Shown: one piece after another, positions 8,501 to 14,065 of the stretch
Position numbering within the stretch: the first letter of the stretch is position 1
How the letters are laid out: every line of letters starts with the position of its first letter
Source of the DNA: CAYLZN01 sp964387935
GTDB taxonomy: Bacteria; Acidobacteriota; Vicinamibacteria; Vicinamibacterales; JAFNAJ01
DNA: 16,247 nucleotides
Direction of reading: 5' to 3'
NCBI GenBank assembly: GCA_964387935.1
Contig: CAYLZN010000101.1
Span: forward strand, 1 to 16,247
Program-made: the position numbers and the translations under genes
The notes under the pieces: model-generated
What the model was told of the DNA's origin: nothing
Databases searched by the model: none
Seen by the model: the letters and a program-made list of their open reading frames with translations, nothing else

Positions 8501-8587
8501 CAACCCGATCGCAACGGCCGAGAGTGCGGCTGCGAAGAGACGCGAACGTCTGGTGGCCGCGCCAGCGCTGAACAACCCGCAAGACAA
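5555..8587 (-). CDS. TonB-dependent receptor with carboxypeptidase-regulatory-like N-terminal domain
   Basis: This outer-membrane beta-barrel protein of 1010 residues would take up a large substrate, energised by TonB. Order: signal peptide (positively charged TRRSR near residues 12-16, hydrophobic stretch, cleavage near AAAPAAAQ at about 31-38); Ig-like CarboxypepD_reg domain, about 40-125, with 'GTIEGIVRH' and 'TDTEGFYLLPALAPGRYDV'; plug domain, about 150-280, with 'FFIDGLDT' and 'VEEVQVKSSGYMAEYGGSTG'; then the barrel, ending in Phe ('VWVRVKLLF') as expected for BAM-mediated insertion. This is the Oar/SusC-like style common in Acidobacteriota. I chose TTG 8587, with GGGAG 9 nt upstream; no ATG or GTG occurs between the promoter and the signal peptide in this frame. 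An alternative TTG is at 8575. No partner lipoprotein or TonB is nearby, so the substrate is unknown. Confidence 0.92.
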   Translation of the reverse strand: MSCGLFSAGAATRRSRLFAAALSAVAIGLCAAAPAAAQEQTGTIEGIVRHAAGAPATQVRVEARNLSTGMVVGTVTDTEGFYLLPALAPGRYDVTADPTGPAPGRVGQVALFLGWLLRVDLALGQSTAEPTAPEALATLPELTQSASFANIRDERLERQPRGRDYTSVTLQAPGANYEFRLAGLSIDGASTSENRFFIDGLDTGRLDVGLPGKEMPTDFVEEVQVKSSGYMAEYGGSTGAAVNVVTRSGTSRWRGEAILYFASDVLGGNASARARPENGPPPLDQGRPVLVRDSLGSTADLVRFPDDRFERVEPGVIVSGPLAKDRLWLFAGYLPRLEHTTREVTFLSTGETKVFEREDTAHVATLGITARLSDAVQARVAGHSGPYHRTGDLPDIRGTDNPAVDYAALGRDEPSLSVSGSIDWMARQATAVGVRAGYFRSDAADTGVPNQVRHTFSRSNIGLPGVPPEYQAPLSFTDIPSNESSTRDLQSRLSLRVEASHSVHLAGRHLFKGGVQFDRLANDLLSGEQQPVVTLAWNGTLTTSDGRRVRGQYGFYRARQMLSAGDVTGATLGVFLQDRWTLGDRLALNLGLRTERENVPSYASGPGYARHAIVFGFGDKLAPRAGFAWDLRGNGTWKAYGSWGLFYDTMKLDLPRSLFGGLRWIDSRYTLDTYDWPSIGGGSCPPSCPGTFIEALDFAPPSNDPAHNLIDPGLEPMRSRELTLGVQRRLGGRGSGGIRYVHKRLDRAVEDVGVLVPAQGYQYFIANPGFGLAEYTLGQAYPAQPRAQRDYDGLEVEASTRFAQVFLHGSYLWSRLHGNYSGLASSDDNVVAPNVTSAFDLLQQSFDEHAQPVLGGLATDRPHQFKAQAIYTAPFGTTLSANVIALSGTPVTRRVVLQNAVVFYRGRGSDGRTDTLSQLDLYLQQEFRLGRERRLQLTLNVLNVLDQDAVTSVYPQQYATNIPITPDDFFDGFDVAELAAQYGLQGDPRFLMPQTYQPTREVWVRVKLLF

Positions 8588-8648
8588 GAGACGGCACTCC
8601 CGACCGACCCGGTCTGCGTGCAGGGACCACAGAAGGAGCGTGGCGGCC

Positions 8649-8677
8649 AGTATCGCGCCACCGGCTGGGGGAGTCAA
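8649..8677 (-). promoter_or_regulatory. Sigma70-type promoter for the TonB-dependent receptor
   Basis: On the minus strand TTGACT (8677-8672) and GATACT (8654-8649) are separated by exactly 17 nt. The predicted start near 8642 leaves a leader of about 55 nt before the TTG at 8587. The match supports a gene start near 8587 rather than the far-upstream open frame. Confidence 0.6.
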
Positions 8678-8707
8678 CGATCGATGACCCGCGCCCGACG
8701 CAGAAAT

Positions 8708-8737
8708 CTGACACTCCACGCGAGGCCTGCTGATAAG
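8708..8737 (+). promoter_or_regulatory. Candidate promoter of the fatty-acid operon
   Basis: CTGACA (8708-8713) and GATAAG (8732-8737) are 18 nt apart in the 207-bp divergent spacer. They would start transcription near 8744, about 50 nt before the first gene. The -35 matches the consensus at five of six positions and the -10 at four. It lies back to back with the receptor promoter, about 30 bp away, so the two could share regulation. Confidence 0.4.
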
Positions 8738-8794
8738 CTGTCCGGACCCCCGGCGGGCTCGGCCGCCGCAGGGTGACGCGAGGTGCCGCCGAAC

Positions 8795-9742
8795 ATGCCC
8801 GTCCCGCTGCCGGAAGGGTCCTGGGCGCTGATCCTCGGCGGGTCGAGCGGGTTCGGGCTCGCCACCGCCCATCAGCTGTCGCGCCACGGAACCCACCTGT
8901 GCATCGTGCACCGCGACCGCCGCGGTGCGATGCCGCGCATCCAGCCCGAGTTCGACGCGATCCGCGAGCGCGGCGTCTCGCTCGTCGCGCTGAACGACGA
9001 CGCGCTCAGCGCCGAGCGGCGGACGGCCATCCTCGACCAGCTCGCCCCGGCCCTCGGCGCGCGCGGCCGGGTGCGGCTGCTGCTGCACTCGATCGCCTTC
9101 GGCAATCTCAAGCTGATCGCGCCCGAAGCGAAGCGGGACGAGACGGCGCGGGCCGCCCTCGCGCGCGACCTCGGGCTCGACGAGGCGCGGCTCGCCGAAG
9201 CGGTCGACCGGTTGTTCGAACGCGGCGAGGACGCGCTGGCGTCGCTCGCCACCGCGCCCGACTACCCGGCCGGAGCGTTCATCGAGGAGGAGGACCTGGG
9301 GCAGACGATCCACGCGATGGGCACGAGCCTGCTCGGCTGGGTGCAGGAGCTCCACCGCCGCCGGATGTTCGCGCCCGACGCGCGCGTCGTCGGCCTGACG
9401 AGCGAGGGCAACGAGGTCGCCTGGAAGGGCTACGCCGCGGTGGCGGCGGCCAAGGTCGCGCTCGAATCGATCAGCCGGGCGATCGCCGTCGAGATGGCGC
9501 CCTACGGCATCCGCTCGAACATCATCCAGGCCGGGGTTACCGACACGCCGGCGCTGCGCCTCATCCCGGGCAACGCACAGCTCAAAGCGGCGGCCCGTCG
9601 CAGGAATCCCTTCGCGCGCCTGACCACCCCCGACGATGTGGCGCGAGTCATCCACCTGCTGTGCCTGCCGGAGGCGGCGTGGATCAACGGCGAGGTGATC
9701 CGCCTCGACGGCGGCGAGCACGTCTCGGGGGCCTCGCGGTGA
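8795..9742 (+). CDS. Enoyl-ACP reductase-like SDR (FabI/FabL type)
   Basis: The 315-residue Rossmann-fold dehydrogenase probably reduces the trans-2-enoyl-ACP double bond using NAD(P)H, the last step of each elongation cycle. It has the nucleotide-binding LILGGSSGFGLA near the N-terminus, and HSIAFGN at about 98-104 like FabI. Its active site is Tyr213-x6-Lys220, the spacing that sets FabI/FabL apart from ordinary SDRs (Tyr-x3-Lys). The equivalent of the second FabI Tyr, ten residues earlier, is Ser203. Between HSIAFGN and the following helix (HAMGTSLLGW) there are about 68 residues, against about 25 in E. coli FabI, giving a charged helical insertion. The C-terminal 'NGEVIRLDGGEH' is standard. 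The start could instead be GTG 8783. It is first in the operon and overlaps the KASIII gene by GTGA. The enoyl-reductase role is inferred; another SDR reaction is possible. Confidence 0.82.
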   Translation: MPVPLPEGSWALILGGSSGFGLATAHQLSRHGTHLCIVHRDRRGAMPRIQPEFDAIRERGVSLVALNDDALSAERRTAILDQLAPALGARGRVRLLLHSIAFGNLKLIAPEAKRDETARAALARDLGLDEARLAEAVDRLFERGEDALASLATAPDYPAGAFIEEEDLGQTIHAMGTSLLGWVQELHRRRMFAPDARVVGLTSEGNEVAWKGYAAVAAAKVALESISRAIAVEMAPYGIRSNIIQAGVTDTPALRLIPGNAQLKAAARRRNPFARLTTPDDVARVIHLLCLPEAAWINGEVIRLDGGEHVSGASR

Positions 9743-10734
9743 GTCTGTTCCTGCACGGGCTCGGCCACTTCCACCCCGAGAACGTGATCACCAACCGTTT
9801 CCTCGAGGAACTCGACATCGGCACGACCGACGCGTGGATCCTCGAGCGGGTCGGGATCCGCGAGCGGCGCACGCTGCTGCCCCTCGAGTACATCAAGGAG
9901 ACGAAGAACCGCGACCTGCGCCTGGCGACCGAGGTCATGGTCTACGGCAACGCCGAGACCGGCAGCCGTGCGGCCGAGATGGCGATCGCCCGCGCAGGCA
10001 TCGACCGCTCCGAGATCGGAATGGTGGTGTCCGGCAGCTCGGCGCCCGACATGGTGACGCCGGCCGACGCGTGCACGATTGCCGCCAGGCTCGGCCTCGA
10101 AGTGCCCTGCTTCGACGTGAATTCCGCCTGCACGAGCTTCCACGTGGCCGTGAACGTGCTCTCCATGATGGACCCCGAGAAAGTCCCGCGGTTCGTCCTG
10201 TCAGTGGTGCCGGAGGGCGTGACGCGTACCGTCGACTACTCCGATCGCGCCTCCGCCGTGCTGTGGGGCGACGGCGCCTCGGCGGCGGTGCTCTCGACGC
10301 GCGAGCGCGGCCGGGCCGAGGTGATCGGCGCCGCGATGGCGTCGTCGCCCGCCGGCCACGGCAAGGTCACGATCGCGCGCACGGGGCACTTCCTCCAGGA
10401 GGGGCGGACGGTGCAGACCTTCGCGATCAAGAAGACGGCCGTCGGCTACAGGCGGCTGAGAGACGCCTACGCCACCGAGGGCCGCCGGCTCCACTTCGTC
10501 GGCCACCAGGCGAACCTGGCGATGCTGCAGAAGGTCTGCGAGATGTGCGAGGTGCCGCCCGAGCGGCACCACCACAACGTCGAGAGCCGGGGCAACACCG
10601 CCGGCGCGGGTGCGCCCAGCGTGCTCAGCATGCGCTGGGACGAGTGGACGGACGCCGACGATGTGGCGGTGGTGGGCGTCGGCGCGGGGCTCACGTGGTC
10701 GAGCTTCCTGCTGCGCTTTGGAGGTGCAGCGTGA
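9739..10734 (+). CDS. fabH: 3-oxoacyl-ACP synthase III (KASIII/FabH-like)
   Basis: A condensing enzyme of 331 residues that, by family, primes chain synthesis by joining an acyl-CoA (or acyl-ACP) starter with malonyl-ACP. The triad is intact: Cys131 in VNSACTSF, His256 in FVGHQANLAML, and Asn286 in SRGNTAGAG. The N-terminal LHGLGHFHPENVITN and the later VGVGAGLTWSSFLLRFG are also typical. The GTG start overlaps the preceding stop (GTGA), and its own stop overlaps the FabA gene the same way, pointing to translational coupling. Compared with E. coli FabH, the segment after the RVGIRER motif is longer (residues 47-75, including YIKETKNRDLRLATEVMVYG), as in KASIII relatives using unusual starters. 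The starter cannot be predicted from what I see. Confidence 0.9.
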   Translation: MSLFLHGLGHFHPENVITNRFLEELDIGTTDAWILERVGIRERRTLLPLEYIKETKNRDLRLATEVMVYGNAETGSRAAEMAIARAGIDRSEIGMVVSGSSAPDMVTPADACTIAARLGLEVPCFDVNSACTSFHVAVNVLSMMDPEKVPRFVLSVVPEGVTRTVDYSDRASAVLWGDGASAAVLSTRERGRAEVIGAAMASSPAGHGKVTIARTGHFLQEGRTVQTFAIKKTAVGYRRLRDAYATEGRRLHFVGHQANLAMLQKVCEMCEVPPERHHHNVESRGNTAGAGAPSVLSMRWDEWTDADDVAVVGVGAGLTWSSFLLRFGGAA

Positions 10735-11321
10735 CGTACGAGGAGTTCCGGCGCCGCTCGAGCTTCGATCGGGCGGAGCTGCTCGCCTTCGCCCACGGGC
10801 GCCTGGTGGAGGATCCGCCCGAGGCCTTCGCGGCGAAGCTGCCGCTGCCGCCGATGCTGATGGTCGATCGGATCGGCGCGATCTCCCGCGACCGCCACAA
10901 GGGACGCATCGAGGCCGAGCGCGACGTCCGGCTCGACGACTGGTTCTTCCAGTGCCACTTCCTCGGCGACCCGGTGCAGCCGGGGTGCCTCGGCGTCGAC
11001 GGCGTGTGGCAGCTCGTCGGCTTCTTCTGCGCGTGGGCGGGCGGCCTCGGCACCGGCCGCGCGCTCGGCTGCGGCGAGGTGGAGTTCGCCGGCCAGATCC
11101 GGCCCCGCGACGCGGTGATGCGCTACGCGATCGACATCGTGCGTTACCAGGAGCTGCCGGCGTCGGGCGCGGCGGTGGCCGTGGGCGACGCCACGGTCGC
11201 CATCGACGGCGACGTGATCTATGCGATCAAGCGGGCCAAGGTCGGCATCTTCCGCGACATCGCCTACGCGGATTACCCCTGGCCGTCGAAGCGGTCGCGG
11301 GGCGGCAGGATGGAGCGATGA
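10731..11321 (+). CDS. fabA: FabA-type 3-hydroxyacyl-ACP dehydratase
   Basis: A hotdog-fold dehydratase of 196 residues, slightly longer than E. coli FabA (172). It shares the hallmark WFFQCHFLGDPVQPGCLG, with catalytic His76, and GVDGVWQLVGF, with Asp90, plus the downstream GRALGCGEVEFAGQIRP. The N-terminus (YEEFRRRSSFDRAELLAF) and PPMLMVDRI also align with FabA. The family removes water from 3-hydroxyacyl-ACP; classical FabA also isomerises trans-2 to cis-3 decenoyl-ACP, the branch point for unsaturated fatty acids. Whether this one isomerises cannot be decided by eye. It overlaps KASIII upstream (GTGA) and FabG downstream (ATGA). A FabZ-type enzyme follows two genes later, so the operon carries two dehydratases. 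Confidence 0.92.
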   Translation: MTYEEFRRRSSFDRAELLAFAHGRLVEDPPEAFAAKLPLPPMLMVDRIGAISRDRHKGRIEAERDVRLDDWFFQCHFLGDPVQPGCLGVDGVWQLVGFFCAWAGGLGTGRALGCGEVEFAGQIRPRDAVMRYAIDIVRYQELPASGAAVAVGDATVAIDGDVIYAIKRAKVGIFRDIAYADYPWPSKRSRGGRMER

Positions 11322-12046
11322 GCGAGGCGCGGAAGGTCGCGGTCGTCACCGGCGGCGCCACCGGCATCGGCCGCGCGGTGTGCCAGGTGCTGGCCGCGAA
11401 GGGCCTGCGCGTCGGCGTGGTCTACCACTCGAGCGAGGCGAAGGCGCGCGCGCTGGCCGACGGCCTCGAGGGCGCATTCCTTGCGCAGGCCGACGTGTCC
11501 GACCCGGCCCAGGTGGACGCGCTCGTGAAGCAGCTGCAGGAAACGGCCGGCCGCGTCGACGTGCTCGTCAACAACGCCGGCGCCACCCGCGATGCACCCA
11601 TCTTCACCATGAAGCTCGACGACTACGACGCCGTGCTCGGCCTCGCCCGCGGCACGTGGTACCTGACAAAGCTCGTCCTGCGTCGCTTCATGTTGCGCAC
11701 GGGCGGGCGGGTGATCAATATCTCGAGCGTGGTTGGCCACACCGGCAACGCCGGCCAGATTCCGTACACGATGGCCAAGGCCGGACTCGACGCCCTCACG
11801 CGCTCGCTGAGCCAGGAGCTTCGGGGTCGCGACATCCTCGTCAACTCCGTCGCGCCCGGCTTCATCGACACCGACATGACGGCAGCGCTGCCCGACGAGG
11901 TGCGCGCGCGCATTCTCGACCGCATCCCGCTCGGGCGCATGGGCCGGCCGGAGGAGGTGGCGGAGGTCGTGGCCTTCCTCGCGACGGGGGCCACCTACGT
12001 GACCGGCAGCGTCGTCCACGTGAACGGGGGCATGTACGGTGGCTGA
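11318..12046 (+). CDS. fabG: 3-oxoacyl-ACP reductase (FabG-like SDR)
   Basis: A 242-residue SDR that by family reduces 3-oxoacyl-ACP to 3-hydroxyacyl-ACP with NADPH. It has the cofactor motif TGGATGIG (11-18), the structural NNAG (85-88), catalytic Ser137 in NISSVVG, Tyr150 and Lys154 in YTMAK, and the C-terminal VNGGMYGG. The conserved Asn of the Asn-Ser-Tyr-Lys tetrad, normally in a 'TNLxGT' segment, is absent: the region reads VLGLARGTWYLTK (106-118), one residue shorter. GGAG at 11312-11315 precedes the ATG, which overlaps the FabA stop (ATGA). The stop overlaps the FabZ start by 8 nt. Reductase activity is probable but the altered active-site edge leaves some doubt. Confidence 0.93.
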   Translation: MSEARKVAVVTGGATGIGRAVCQVLAAKGLRVGVVYHSSEAKARALADGLEGAFLAQADVSDPAQVDALVKQLQETAGRVDVLVNNAGATRDAPIFTMKLDDYDAVLGLARGTWYLTKLVLRRFMLRTGGRVINISSVVGHTGNAGQIPYTMAKAGLDALTRSLSQELRGRDILVNSVAPGFIDTDMTAALPDEVRARILDRIPLGRMGRPEEVAEVVAFLATGATYVTGSVVHVNGGMYGG

Positions 12047-12512
12047 GTCGCTGACCCCGGCCGAGGTGCTGGCGCTCGTCCCGCAACAGGAGCCCTTTCG
12101 CTTCGTGGACGAGATCCTCGAGGTGGACGCCGATCACATCGTCTCGCGCTACACGTTCCGGCCGGAGGCCGACTTCTACCGCGGCCACTTTCCCGGCCAC
12201 CCGATCACGCCGGGGGTGCTCCTGATCGAGGCGATGGCGCAGACGGGCGTCGTCGCGCTCGGCATCTACCTCGTGGGCAGCGAGCGCGGGCGAGACGAGG
12301 TGCGGCGCGTGCTGACCGTCTTCACCGACGTGACGGCCGAGTTCTCCGGCGTCGTCAAGCCCGGCGACACCGTGACGATCGCGGCGAGGAAGGTGTTCTT
12401 CCGCCGGATGAAGCTGCGAGCCGAGGTGGAGATGAAGAAGGCCGACGGGACGCTGGTGGCGAGCGCGACGCTCGCGGGCATGGGTATCGAGGCCCCGGGA
12501 GGGCGATCGTGA
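12039..12512 (+). CDS. fabZ: FabZ-type 3-hydroxyacyl-ACP dehydratase
   Basis: A 157-residue hotdog protein with the full FabZ signature: PFRFVDEILEVD near the N-terminus, then GHFPGHPITPGVLLIEAMAQTG with catalytic His50 and Glu64. By family it removes water from 3-hydroxyacyl-ACP of various lengths. Its size equals typical FabZ (about 150). The start is a GTG inside the end of the FabG gene (8-nt overlap), which fits coupled translation. Together with the FabA-type enzyme it gives the operon two dehydratases, either for different chain lengths or with one specialised for isomerisation. A related thioesterase-like hotdog role is less likely because both catalytic residues are present. Confidence 0.92.
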   Translation: MAESLTPAEVLALVPQQEPFRFVDEILEVDADHIVSRYTFRPEADFYRGHFPGHPITPGVLLIEAMAQTGVVALGIYLVGSERGRDEVRRVLTVFTDVTAEFSGVVKPGDTVTIAARKVFFRRMKLRAEVEMKKADGTLVASATLAGMGIEAPGGRS

Positions 12513-13792
12513 AGCGGCGGCGCGTGGTCGTGACGGGCCTCGGGGTCGTGGCGCCGAACGGCGTGGGCCTCGACGCCTTCGACGCCGCGCTGCGGGCTGG
12601 ACGCTCCGGGATTCGCGGGGTGCCGCGGCTCGCCGAGCTCGGCTTCGCCTGTACCGTGGCCGGCGTCCCGCAGGGGATCGACGCCCTCGCCGAGGCTCAT
12701 TTCGATGCCGAACTGCGGCTCGCCATGAACGCGAACCACCGCTACAGCGCGATCGCGGCCATCGACGCATGGACGGACGCGGGCTTCACTCGCCCGGACC
12801 CGGGTGACGACCGCGTGAGCTGGGAGGCCGGCGCCGTGCTCGGCACCGGCATCGGCGGCCTCGACACCGTGGGCGCGAAGCTCGTGCCGTTGACCGACGC
12901 CGGGAAGGTGCGGCGCCTCGGCTCGACGCTGGTCGAACAGGTCATGTCGAGCGGCATCTCCGCGCGGGTGAGCGGCCTGCTCGCCCTCGGCAACCAGGTC
13001 ACGACGAACTCGAGCGCGTGCAGCACCGGAACGGAAGCGATCCTCGAGGGTGCGGCGCGCATCCGCGCCGGCCTCGCCGAGCGGATGCTGTGCGGGGGCA
13101 GCGAGGGCGACAGCCACTACATCTGGGCCGGCTTCGACGCGATGAAGGTCCTCAGCCGCCGCTTCAACGGCGAGCCGGAGAAGGCCTCGCGGCCGATGAG
13201 CGCGAGCGCGGGCGGCTTCGTCCCCGCCGCCGGGGCGGCCGTCCTGCACCTCGAGAGCCTCGAGTCGGCCGAGAAGCGGGGCGCCCGCATCTACGCGGAA
13301 CTCCTCGGTGGCGCCCTCAACTGCGGGGGCCATCGCGGCGGCGGGAGCATGACGGCACCGAATCCAGAGGGCGTGCAGCGCTGCATCCGCGCAGCACTCG
13401 CCGACGCCGCCGTGTCCCCCCGCGACGTGCACGCCATCAACGGCCACCTGACCGCCACGGGGGCCGACCCGAATGAAGTCGAGGCCTGGGCGGCCGCGCT
13501 CGAGCGCAGGCCGGACGAGCTGCCGCCGATCACGTCGACCAAGTCGATGATCGGCCACGCCCTTGGCGCGGCGGGGGCCATCGAATCGGTGGCCTGCATC
13601 CTGATGTTGCGGGGCGGCTACGTCCACCCGTCCCTCAACTGCGAGGACGTCCACCCGCGGATCGCGCCGTTCGAGGCGTCGATCCCGCACGAGATCCGAC
13701 CGCTGCCCGGGCTCGCCACGATCGCCAAGGCGAGTTTCGGATTCGGCGACGTCAACGCCTGCATCGTGTTCCGCAGGTGGGCGCCCGCCTGA
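12509..13792 (+). CDS. fabF: 3-oxoacyl-ACP synthase (FabF/KASII family)
   Basis: The chain-elongating condensing enzyme, 427 residues. It begins RRVVVTGLGVVAPNG, as FabF does. Catalytic Cys171 lies in TNSSACSTGTEAI, the first His is His313, and Lys345 and His350 lie in STKSMIGHALGAAGA. The Gly-rich end KASFGFGDVNACIVF is typical. The usual AHGTST around the first His reads GHLTAT, an uncommon variant, though His and the last Thr are kept. GGGAGGG at 12497-12503 precedes the GTG start, which overlaps the FabZ stop (GTGA). By family it condenses malonyl-ACP with acyl-ACP. As the only KASI/II in the operon it should set chain length, and it may act as the FabB partner if FabA isomerises. Complete and in frame. 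Confidence 0.93.
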   Translation: MKRRRVVVTGLGVVAPNGVGLDAFDAALRAGRSGIRGVPRLAELGFACTVAGVPQGIDALAEAHFDAELRLAMNANHRYSAIAAIDAWTDAGFTRPDPGDDRVSWEAGAVLGTGIGGLDTVGAKLVPLTDAGKVRRLGSTLVEQVMSSGISARVSGLLALGNQVTTNSSACSTGTEAILEGAARIRAGLAERMLCGGSEGDSHYIWAGFDAMKVLSRRFNGEPEKASRPMSASAGGFVPAAGAAVLHLESLESAEKRGARIYAELLGGALNCGGHRGGGSMTAPNPEGVQRCIRAALADAAVSPRDVHAINGHLTATGADPNEVEAWAAALERRPDELPPITSTKSMIGHALGAAGAIESVACILMLRGGYVHPSLNCEDVHPRIAPFEASIPHEIRPLPGLATIAKASFGFGDVNACIVFRRWAPA

Positions 13793-13805
13793 CCCCACAA
13801 CTCCC

Positions 13806-13810
13806 AGGAG
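13806..13810 (+). promoter_or_regulatory. Strong ribosome binding site of the ACP gene
   Basis: AGGAG lies 5 nt before the ATG at 13816, in the only intergenic gap longer than 1 nt in the operon. It gives the ACP its own efficient translation start, in line with the need for more carrier protein than enzyme. Confidence 0.65.
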
Positions 13811-13815
13811 ACCCC

Positions 13816-14064
13816 ATGAGTCAAGACAAGGTGTTCCAGAAAGTCGTCGAGATCCTCAAGCCGTACGCCAAGGACGCGGACGCGCTTGCGAAAGTGTCGC
13901 TGGAGACCAACATCCTGAGCGGCCTCAAGGTGAACTCCGCACGCCTCGTCGACGTCGTCCTGGCGTTCGAGGACGCGTTCGGGATCGAGGTTGCCGACGA
14001 CGACGCCGACAAGGTTGAGACCGTCGGCGACGCCGTGCGGCTCATCCAGGGCAAGCTCGCCTGA
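13816..14064 (+). CDS. Acyl carrier protein
   Basis: An 82-residue acidic helical protein that carries the growing chain on a phosphopantetheine arm. The pattern matches ACPs: an N-terminal helix (VFQKVVEILKPYAK), a loop, then the attachment Ser41 at the start of helix II (NSARLVDVVLAFEDAFGIEV), and the final helix TVGDAVRLIQGKLA. The residue before the serine is Asn40 instead of the nearly invariant Asp of the DSL motif, and Ala follows in place of Leu. Downstream are an acyltransferase and a phosphopantetheinyl transferase in the same operon, which would use and modify it. It is most likely a dedicated carrier for this pathway and distinct from the housekeeping AcpP. Confidence 0.93.
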   Translation: MSQDKVFQKVVEILKPYAKDADALAKVSLETNILSGLKVNSARLVDVVLAFEDAFGIEVADDDADKVETVGDAVRLIQGKLA

Positions 14065-14065
14065 G

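Noticed and set aside
7040..8776. Long plus-strand open frame opposite the TonB-dependent receptor
   Set aside because: Arg/Gly-rich composition typical of antisense shadows, no recognisable motif, no ribosome binding site worth noting; the minus strand carries a complete receptor.
8588..9721. Upstream extension of the minus-strand receptor frame across the SDR gene
   Set aside because: It is antisense to a gene with a clear SDR fold, precedes the signal peptide, and shows no domain. The real start is near 8587.
12266..13798. Long minus-strand open frame opposite the FabZ and FabF genes
   Set aside because: Antisense shadow with biased composition; both plus-strand genes have complete catalytic motifs.
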